Shown: positions 1 to 5,779 of the stretch, piece after piece
Layout of the letters: every line of letters starts with the position of its first letter
How positions within the stretch are numbered: position 1 is the first letter of the stretch
Source: an uncultured Clostridia bacterium
GTDB lineage: Bacteria; Bacillota_A; Clostridia; TANB77; CAG-508
Length of the DNA stretch: 9,731 nucleotides
Direction of reading: 5' to 3'
Assembly (NCBI GenBank): GCA_949747745.1
Contig: CATKFT010000209.1
Location: forward strand, 1 to 9,731
Program-made: the position numbers and the translations under genes
The notes under the pieces: model-generated
Database searches by the model: none
Seen by the model: only the letters and a program-made list of their open reading frames with translations
What the model was told of the DNA's origin: nothing

Positions 1-86
1 AAATCTTATAAAATTATAATTAAAATTTAATGTTAAAGTCTAAAATTTTCCAAGTTAATTTAAATGATAATCAGATAAAAGGAAGG

Positions 87-113
87 AAGTGAAAACAGTT
101 TACTTGCTTTTTT
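87..113 (+). terminator. weak candidate terminator of an upstream gene
   Basis: An imperfect AAGTgAAA/TTTACTT stem with a one-base bulge and a four-base loop is followed by GC and a run of six T. It would end transcription of a gene left of the window. No coding region is supported in bases 1-184. Confidence 0.25.
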
Positions 114-142
114 GAAAATTATTTTTTAAAATTTGTCAATTA

Positions 143-171
143 TGTACAAAAATAAAAAAATATGATATAAT
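143..171 (+). promoter_or_regulatory. candidate promoter of the Rpn-family gene
   Basis: TGTACA (143-148), a 17-base spacer and a perfect TATAAT (166-171) lie just upstream of a strong AAGGAGGAG ribosome binding site (173-181) and the ATG at 185. The -10 box is good and the -35 box is only partial. The predicted start falls very close to the ribosome binding site, so the true promoter could be an overlapping alternative such as TATGAT at 161. Confidence 0.35.
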
Positions 172-184
172 TAAGGAGGAGAAT

Positions 185-1028
185 ATGGAAAAACACTTAA
201 CACTAAAAGATGATTTAATATTTAAAATTTTTTTTGGGAAAACAGGTAATGAAAAATATGTAAAATCATTTTTAGAAGCATTACTAGAGATTCAAATAAA
301 AAAAAATTGAAGTAATTCAAGAATCAAGTTTAAAACAGATGTCTAAAGATAGTAAATTAGGAAGGCTAGATTTAAAAGTAACTATAAATGATGAATCTAT
401 AATAAATATAGAAATGCAAATGAAAGATAACTATAATACTGAGCAAAGAACAGCATATTATGGTAGTAGATTAGTTTCAGAACAACTTGCTAAAAAAGAT
501 AAATATGAAACGATAAAGCCAGTTATATTAATTAACATATTGGATTATAATTTTACCAAATTGCCAGAATATCATACAGAAACTGTAACAGTTGCAAAAA
601 GACATAGAGATTATGAACTAGTAAAAGATATAAAATATCATTTTATAGAACTTCCTAAATTTAGAAAAAGTGAGCCAGAACTTGCTAATAGTTTAGAATG
701 TTGGCTTGCATTTATAGATTCATATGATAGGGGGTTAATACAAATGGCTGGAGAGAAAGAAAAAATTATACAAGAGGCAGAAGAAGAACTAGAAGAGATA
801 TTATCAAGTCAAGCCTTAAAAGAAATAATAGAATACAAAGAAAGTGCTATGAAAGAAAGGGCAACAATTCAAGCATATGAAAGGGAACATGGCAGAAAAG
901 AAGGTAGAATAGAAGCAAAGATAGAAATTGCAAAAGAAATGTTAAAACATGATATGGAGATTGAAATGATTATGCAATATACAAAATTATCTAAAGAAGA
1001 GATAAAAAAAATAAAAATAGATAAATAA
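185..1028 (+). CDS. Rpn/PD-(D/E)XK nuclease-family protein, frame broken at an A9 tract
   Basis: The Rpn / 'PD-(D/E)XK nuclease family transposase' group contains endonuclease-like proteins linked to DNA cleavage and RecA-independent recombination. The start at 185 has a strong AAGGAGG site. The N-terminus shows the family pattern (LTLKDDLIFKIFFG, then a KYVKSFLEALL helix). The second part has GRLDLKV followed by IINIEMQ, giving candidate catalytic D62, E77 and Q79 of the D-(x)n-ExQ core. The C-terminal 100 residues are charged and probably helical. The frame that opens at 185 ends at TGA 308-310. The remainder runs in the +1 frame, and removing one A from the nine-A run at 298-306 gives a 280-residue protein of family-typical size. 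The break could be a real mutation, transcriptional slippage or a sequence error. It lacks the CGG signature seen in the other split genes. Family confidence is good; exact activity is unknown. Confidence 0.75.
298..306 (+). other. A9 tract at the frame break of the Rpn-family gene
   Basis: Nine consecutive A separate the two frames of this gene. Eight A would read through to the conserved second half. Runs of this length are known sites of polymerase slippage, of phase variation and of homopolymer sequence errors, and the sequence cannot tell these apart. Confidence 0.7.
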
Positions 1029-1163
1029 TGTAACACACTGTACTTATTATAAGAAATTGGACGCCTTACGGCTAGCAAGTCGAACTCGTTTTGAATATTT
1101 CTATTTAGCCTTTTTTCGGAAATTTAGTACAAAAAAACATTACTAGTAACAATTACAATACTG

Positions 1164-1187
1164 AAAGCAAGAAAAATCTTGCTTTTT
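1164..1187 (+). terminator. intrinsic terminator after the Rpn-family gene
   Basis: A perfect eight-base-pair stem, AAGCAAGA (1165-1172) with TCTTGCTT (1177-1184) around an AAAA loop, is followed by T residues to 1187. It lies 136 bases after the nuclease stop codon. Its right arm also carries the likely -35 box of the next gene. Confidence 0.6.
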
Positions 1188-1207
1188 ACATTCTTATATA
1201 GTAAAAT
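1179..1207 (+). promoter_or_regulatory. candidate promoter of the exonuclease gene
   Basis: TTGCTT (1179-1184), a 17-base spacer and TAAAAT (1202-1207) place transcription start near 1214. That would exclude the ATG at 1215 as a normal start and agrees with initiation at 1239. Confidence 0.45.
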
Positions 1208-1238
1208 ATAAAAAATGAATAGAAATAGGAGAAATAGA

Positions 1239-1772
1239 ATGCAACAATTAAAAGAAAAACAAGAACAAATACAAAATGCTGATATATTTGTAGCAATAGA
1301 TGTAGAAACAACAGGATTATCACCAACACAAAATGAATTAATAGAAATAAGTGCTATAAAATATAATGGAAATAAAAAAATAGATACATTTACAACTTTA
1401 ATAAAACCAAAAGAAAAAATACCATATCATATAACAAATATTACAGGAATAACTAATGAAATGGTAAAAGCTTCTCCAGCTGTAGAAGAAGTAATGCCAA
1501 TCTTAATAGACTTTATTAAAGACAGTCCAATAGTAGCACATAATGCCAAGTTTGATTATAAATTTATTCAAAGTTATTCAAATAATAGTTTTTCAAAAAA
1601 TAAGTTAATAGATACAGTACAAATAGGAAGAATTTTATTTCCAAGACTTGAAAATCATAAATTAGGAACAATTGCAAAACATATAGGAATAACAGAAGAC
1701 GGTTTTCATAGAGCAGAATTTGATTGTGAGTGCTGTGCTAAAATCTATATGAGATATTTAGAACTAAATTAA
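1239..1772 (+). CDS. DnaQ-like DEDDh 3'-5' exonuclease (DNA polymerase III epsilon-type)
   Basis: This is a stand-alone exonuclease of the DnaQ/epsilon fold, which removes nucleotides from DNA or RNA 3' ends in the cytoplasm using two metal ions. Exo I is the DVETTG motif (D and E ligands) soon after the start. Exo II is HNAKFD in mid-protein. Exo III is the FHRAEFDC stretch near the end, with the His and Asp expected of DEDDh enzymes. The domain fills nearly the whole 177 residues, so this is not PolC or a helicase fusion. I chose ATG 1239 because AGGAGA (1227-1232) lies six bases upstream; the in-frame ATG at 1215 has no ribosome binding site. It is intact, contains no CGG codon and uses mostly A/T-ending codons. 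The substrate (proofreading, repair or RNA) cannot be told from the sequence. Confidence 0.85.
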   Translation: MQQLKEKQEQIQNADIFVAIDVETTGLSPTQNELIEISAIKYNGNKKIDTFTTLIKPKEKIPYHITNITGITNEMVKASPAVEEVMPILIDFIKDSPIVAHNAKFDYKFIQSYSNNSFSKNKLIDTVQIGRILFPRLENHKLGTIAKHIGITEDGFHRAEFDCECCAKIYMRYLELN

Positions 1773-1795
1773 TTGTAGTAAATAAGAAAAAAATA

Positions 1796-1804
1796 TGTTA
1801 TAAT
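1796..1804 (+). promoter_or_regulatory. extended -10 promoter of the 96-residue unknown gene
   Basis: TGT directly followed by TATAAT (1799-1804) forms an extended -10 element. A TTGTAG at 1773 is too far (20 bases) to be a good -35 box. An AGGAGG ribosome binding site at 1836-1841 precedes ATG 1849. The gene therefore appears independently transcribed. Confidence 0.45.
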
Positions 1805-1848
1805 TGAATAAGCTATATAACAATATAAGTTAAGTAGGAGGAAAAATA

Positions 1849-2139
1849 ATGAAAGACTCAAAAATGGATTTACTGAGAGGTTCTACAAATCGGATAGAAA
1901 TTAAGCCAATAGGAGTGAGCATTATAAATAAAGATTTAATTATAATGTTTAATCTATCTGATACCGAAAAACAGCTTAAGATTATTCTTAAAAATGTTGC
2001 CGATATAATTTTTCTTAGAAAGGTGCAAATGGCTAAGAAGATTGCAATTATGCGGCTAGAAGAGTCAAATGAAAGCTGTAAGTATTTCTATCTAGATGAA
2101 AAAGATTTAGTGCCTTGCAAATTAGAAATTATTGAGTAA
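1849..2139 (+). CDS. unrecognised 96-residue protein, possibly acquired; CGG read in frame
   Basis: I do not recognise this protein. It is a small soluble protein with no signal peptide or membrane helix, alternating hydrophobic stretches suggestive of beta strands (around residues 18-34 and 42-56), and two cysteines (77 and 92). AGGAGG lies seven bases before the ATG, and the gene has its own -10 element and a 3' hairpin, so it is a self-contained unit between the exonuclease and the TSCPD gene. Its codon use differs from its neighbours, with several CTT, AAG and GCC codons. It holds the only two CGG codons in the window that are followed by continued open frame: codon 15 (1891-1893) and codon 69 (2053-2055). 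Skipping the C at codon 15 would give GGA then TAG at once. It is therefore either decoded with Arg at CGG, or it is a foreign gene that this host cannot fully translate. Confidence 0.6.
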   Translation: MKDSKMDLLRGSTNRIEIKPIGVSIINKDLIIMFNLSDTEKQLKIILKNVADIIFLRKVQMAKKIAIMRLEESNESCKYFYLDEKDLVPCKLEIIE

Positions 2140-2143
2140 TAGT

Positions 2144-2187
2144 TTTATCAAGACCGCTATTGAGATTTCAGTAGTGGTCTTGATAAA
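2144..2187 (+). terminator. long 3' hairpin after the unknown gene
   Basis: TTTATCAAGACCGCTA (2144-2159) pairs with TAGTGGTCTTGATAAA (2172-2187), with one G-T wobble and a 12-base loop. It starts four bases after the stop codon at 2139. There is no T run on either side, so it may act as an mRNA 3' stabiliser or weak terminator rather than a classical intrinsic terminator. It is richer in GC than its surroundings, like the gene before it. Confidence 0.55.
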
Positions 2188-2209
2188 TAATATATAAGGA
2201 GAGTAAAAG

Positions 2210-2458
2210 ATGGAATATATATATGAAACAAAAGGAACATGTTCTAAAAAAATAATAATTGAATTAGAAAGGGACATAATAAAAAAAGTAACAATAATTG
2301 GTGGATGTGCAGGAAATACATTAGGAATTAGTGAACTTGTAAAAGGAATGAAAATAGATGATGTAATTAGCAAACTAAAGGGAATTCCATGTGGAACAAA
2401 ACAAACATCTTGTCCAGACCAATTAGCAAAAGCTTTAGAGCAAATAAAAAAGGAATAA
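2210..2458 (+). CDS. TSCPD domain-containing protein (TIGR03905-like)
   Basis: This is an 82-residue stand-alone TSCPD-domain protein. The domain is named for the Thr-Ser-Cys-Pro-Asp motif, which is present here at residues 66-70 (QTSCPDQLAKAL). A similar domain forms the C-terminal zinc-binding part of some adenosylcobalamin-dependent ribonucleotide reductases, but the function of the stand-alone family is not established. Cysteines at 11, 33 (GGCAGN), 61 (IPCG) and 68 are well placed to bind a metal. The length is typical and the gene is intact. AAGGAGAG (2196-2203) precedes the ATG. The dehydrogenase gene begins 23 bases after the stop with no terminator between, so the two are probably co-transcribed; a functional link is not evident. 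Confidence 0.85.
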   Translation: MEYIYETKGTCSKKIIIELERDIIKKVTIIGGCAGNTLGISELVKGMKIDDVISKLKGIPCGTKQTSCPDQLAKALEQIKKE

Positions 2459-2481
2459 ATTATAAAAAGGAGTCAAGGTAA

Positions 2482-3238
2482 ATGAAGGCTTTAATAACAG
2501 GAGCATCGTCTGGAATAGGAAGAGATATGGCAAGGATTTTAAATAATATAGGCTGTAGAATTATTGGAGTTCGGCAAAAATGAAAAAAAATTAAATGAAC
2601 TAAAAAATGAATTAAAAGAAATAGAAGTTATAGCAATGGATCTATCAAATAGCGAAAATTGCAAAAAGTTATACGAAAAAGTAAAAAATGAAGATATAGA
2701 TATATTAATTAACAATGCAGGTTTTGGAGATTTTGGAGAATTTACAAAAACTGACTTAGAAAAAGAAATTAGTATGATAAATACAAATATAACAGCAGTG
2801 CATGTGCTTACGAAATTATTTTTGAAAGATATGGTAAAAAAAGATAAAGGCTATATTTTAAATGTAGCATCAATTGCAGGATTTATGCCAGGACCACTAA
2901 TGGCAACATATTATTCTACAAAATCATATATTGTAAGATTATCTGAGAGTATATATACAGAATTAAAGAAGAAAAAATCAAATGTAACAATAAGTGTATT
3001 ATGTCCAGGGCCAGTAGCAACAAATTTTAATAATGTAGCAGGGGTAAAATTTAATTTAAAAAGTATGTCTAGTGAATATGTGGCAAAGATAGCAATAAAA
3101 GAAATGTTTAGAAAAAAATTACTAATATTTCCAGGGGTAAAAATAAAATTAGCAAGAATTCTTGCTAAAATTTCATCAGAAAAATTAGTTGGTGGTATAT
3201 GTTATTATATGCAAGAAAGAAAAACAAAAAATAGGTAG
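2482..3238 (+). CDS. short-chain dehydrogenase/reductase, +1 frameshift at CGG codon 31
   Basis: This is a classical SDR oxidoreductase that uses NAD(P)H on an unknown carbonyl or hydroxyl substrate. The Rossmann motif TGASSGIG lies at residues 6-13, NNAG at 77-80, catalytic Ser130, and Tyr143 with Lys147 in the YxxxK motif (YYSTK). CPGPV follows at 174-178. An AAAGGAG site at 2466-2472 precedes ATG 2482. The first frame reaches CGG at 2572-2574 and stops at TGA 2581-2583. The rest of the fold continues in the +1 frame from GGC (2573-2575). Skipping the C gives a continuous 251-residue protein, normal for the family. In it, GCRIIGVGKNEKKL keeps the exact spacing of the usual beta-strand 2 region (like GYDLILVARNEEKL in relatives). 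All catalytic residues lie after the break, so function requires frame restoration. Specificity cannot be predicted. Confidence 0.85.
2572..2575 (+). other. CGGC +1 recoding site in the SDR gene
   Basis: The in-frame context is GTT-CGG-CAA-AAA-TGA. Reading GGC instead of CGG continues the protein. It is the only one of the six sites whose fourth base is C rather than A. Confidence 0.75.
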
Positions 3239-3253
3239 TTATACCTATTTTTT
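3226..3253 (+). terminator. intrinsic terminator overlapping the SDR stop codon
   Basis: AAAAAATAGGTA (3226-3237) pairs perfectly with TACCTATTTTTT (3242-3253) around a four-base loop. The TAG stop (3236-3238) sits in the left arm. The A and T runs on either side could let it work in both directions, so it may also limit transcription arriving from the convergent PBP gene. Bases 3254-3388 hold nothing else I can support. Confidence 0.75.
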
Positions 3254-3388
3254 GTTATAAATCTATTTTAAAAAGAAACCATTGTAAAAGTTAGTATAAA
3301 TTTAATAATTTTCCAATTTATAGTGAATACATGGAGAAATTTAGCACATGAAAATATCACTAAAGAATTTTTTATTATAAAGAAAAAT

Positions 3389-5613
3389 CTATTCTAGAAA
3401 TACCTTAACAACTGTACCCTGTTCAACACTAGAACCTTGTGCAGGTTCTTGAGATTTAACTGTACCACTTCCTTCTACACTTATATTTAAGTTTTTAGAC
3501 TTAAGTGAATTTGCAGCTCTTGCTGGTGTCATATCAGTTAAATTTGGAACAGTCGTAGAAGTTCTAATATTATTTTCAGCAGTGTAAAGCATAACTAAAG
3601 AATTATTAGGTAGTTTCGTTCCGAGGTGTAGGGACTTGATCTGTTACTAATATTGCATTTTGGTTTCCACTTAAAGAATAATCACATTTAAATCCAGCAT
3701 TTTTTAGTATGCGACTTGCTTCTGTTACTGTTTTGTTTTTTACATTAGGAACACTAATTAGTGAGTTATTAGAAGTTCCAATATCTATTTTATCTTGTGA
3801 AATACCAAGATAAGGTAAAACTTCAGAAAGTATTCCAGATACAACAGGACCTGCAACAGTACCACCATGGTAATTCTTAACTTGAGGGTCATAAAGAGCT
3901 ACTAAAACTACAATTTCAGGGTTATCAGCAGGAGATACAGCAACAAAAGAAGCAACATATCCAAAGTCTGTATCATCAAGAGGAGGCTCGCTTGTTCCAG
4001 TTTTTCCACCAACAGAATAACCTTTAACAGCTCCTGCAGAACCTGTACCATTACTTACAACAGATTCCATCATATCAAGCATTTTATGAGAGGTTTCATT
4101 TGAAATTATTTGTCTTAATTTAACATCTCCAAAAGATGTTACAGCATTTGTTTCAGTATTTACAATTTCTTTTACAATTTTTGGTTTCATTAATACACCA
4201 TCATTTGCAATAGCAGAAATTGCAGTAATAAGTTGTAAAGGTGTTACTTTAATTCTTTGCCCAAAGGACATTGTAGCAAGTTCACTTGCATATACTTTGT
4301 CTTCTTGATGAAATATGCTATTTACTTCTTCAGGAAGTCCAACGCCTGTTTTAGAAAAAAGTCCAAAAGCCTGATAGTATTTATAACAGGTTCTAGTGCT
4401 AATTTTTTTTGCAAGTTGCATCATTCCTGGGTTACAAGAATTTTCTAAAACATTTCTTAAACTTTGATATCCATGAGCACCACTTGTCCAACATTTTATT
4501 TTTTGATCATTAATCATCTCATAACCTATGCAATTAAATTCATTTGATGTATCTGTTTGAGTGATATTTTCTTCTAATGCGATTGCAGCATTTATAAGTT
4601 TAAAAGTAGAACCAGGTTCATATCTACTAGATATCATAATATTACGATACATTTCTGTTTTATCAATAGAACTTAAATTATCCCATTTATCTATCCAATA
4701 GCTTTCAGTAGGAGTAAACGGATTATTTAAGTCATAATCTGGATACTGAGCCATTGCTAAAATATCACCAGTTGAGGGTTTCATTATAATAACATTTCCA
4801 TTACGAGCATTATTTTTTTGAACAGCTTCTTTTAAATGTTTTTCAGCAATAGCTTGAATATTAACATCTAAAGTAAGAACAACATTATTACCATTTTCAG
4901 CTTCAACAAACTGACCATTTCCACTAGAAATTTCATCTCTGTTTACATCAGTAGTAGTAACAATTTTTCCGAGGAGTGCCAGTTAGATAAGAATTATAAG
5001 ATCTTTCTATTCCATAAATACCTTGGTTATCATTATTACAAAAGCCTACAACATATGAAGCTAGATTATTATAAGGATAATATCTTTTAGTATCTTCATC
5101 TATATTAATACCTGTAGAAATTTTATTTTCTTCCATCCAAGATTTCAGTTTATCTATTTTATCTTGTTCAACTCTTTTTATAATAGTTTGAACAGAAGAT
5201 TCACTATTTACTTTATTTAAAGTTTCTTCGTAATCCAATTCAAAAATTTCAGAAAAAGCTTTAGCAACTTTTTCTTTTTTTGCTTTAGTTTCGTCATCAG
5301 TTTTTCCTTTGATTTTAGTTGGATTTATAGAAACAGTATCAACCTTAGCACTAATAGCAAGACTTTTACCAGTAGAATCTAAAATATTACCACGTTTTGG
5401 GTTAATAAGTTTACTAACGGTTTGTTGTTTAAAAGCTTTTTCCTTAAGGTCTGCACCTTGAACAAATTGTAAAAATCCAAGCCTAAAAACAAGCAAGAAT
5501 AAAATAAAAAACAAAAAAATCATTCCATAACGAAGCCTCTTAGATGTAACAGTATTTATAACCTTTGGAAGCTTTTTATTTAATTTTCTATTTCTTTTAT
5601 TATATTTATCCAT
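3389..5613 (-). CDS. spoVD: SpoVD/FtsI-type penicillin-binding protein with two PASTA domains, two +1 frameshifts at CGG
   Basis: This is a class B penicillin-binding protein, a membrane-anchored DD-transpeptidase that cross-links peptidoglycan during septation or spore cortex synthesis. A basic N-terminus precedes one membrane helix (about residues 28-48). The pedestal domain follows (NPKRGNILDSTG, then GIYGIERSYNSYL). The transpeptidase domain has the serine motif STFK (Ser335), SCN (392-394) and KTG (537-539). PASTA repeats lie at about 620-682 and 689-740. The frame opened at 5613 reaches CGG at 4971-4969 (codon 215) and stops at 4948. The next stretch reaches CGG at 3623-3621 (codon 664) and then stops. 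Skipping the C each time gives GTPGK and PTPGT, both normal Pro-Gly turns, and one 740-residue protein of family length. Apart from these two sites the gene has no CGG codon and no other defect, which argues against decay. It is monocistronic, divergent from the HTH gene. The symbol is tentative: FtsI/PBP2x-type is the alternative. Confidence 0.88.
3620..3623 (-). other. CGGA +1 recoding site in PASTA domain 1 of the PBP
   Basis: On the minus strand the context is ACA-CCT-CGG-AAC, with a stop (TAA) four codons after CGG. Reading GGA gives QVPTPGT. PASTA domain 2 of the same protein has the matching QEPAQGS, with an ordinary GGT codon (3436-3434) at the aligned Gly. Confidence 0.8.
4968..4971 (-). 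other. CGGA +1 recoding site before the PBP transpeptidase domain
   Basis: On the minus strand the context is ACT-CCT-CGG-AAA, with a TGA seven codons after CGG. Reading GGA gives LTGTPGKIV, the usual GTPG segment between the pedestal and transpeptidase domains. Without the shift the product lacks the whole catalytic domain. Confidence 0.8.
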
Positions 5614-5649
5614 AAAACCACTTTCTTTTTCTAATTATTCTTTTTAAAT

Positions 5650-5678
5650 ATTTTATATGAAGAAAAAAGAAAAAGCAA
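5650..5678 (-). promoter_or_regulatory. candidate promoter of the PBP gene
   Basis: Read on the minus strand, TTGCTT (5678-5673), a 17-base spacer and TAAAAT (5655-5650) lie about 37 bases upstream of the ATG at 5613. A GAAAGTGG stretch just before the ATG serves as a weak ribosome binding site. The elements match those proposed for the exonuclease gene. Confidence 0.5.
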
Positions 5679-5716
5679 TAATATTTTTGGCAAATTTAAG
5701 TGAAAATTACATGAAT

Positions 5717-5745
5717 TTGCAAATTATGTAAATTTATAGTATAAT
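5717..5745 (+). promoter_or_regulatory. promoter of the HTH-repeat gene
   Basis: TTGCAA (5717-5722), exactly 17 bases and a perfect TATAAT (5740-5745) predict transcription from about 5752. That leaves the ATG at 5756 without a leader and supports initiation at 5780, which has AGAGGGGA (5766-5773) six bases upstream. Confidence 0.6.
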
Positions 5746-5779
5746 ATTAAGCAAGATGTGTAATGAGAGGGGAAGAAAT

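Noticed and set aside
1215..1238. ATG 1215 as start of the exonuclease
   Set aside because: No ribosome binding site and almost at the predicted transcription start; ATG 1239 has AGGAGA at good spacing.
2122..2373. Minus-strand open frame opposite the TSCPD gene
   Set aside because: It is a shadow of the TSCPD gene and the hairpin, with no recognisable domain.
5756..5779. ATG 5756 as start of the HTH-repeat gene
   Set aside because: It lies about four bases after the predicted transcription start with no ribosome binding site; ATG 5780 has AGAGGGGA.
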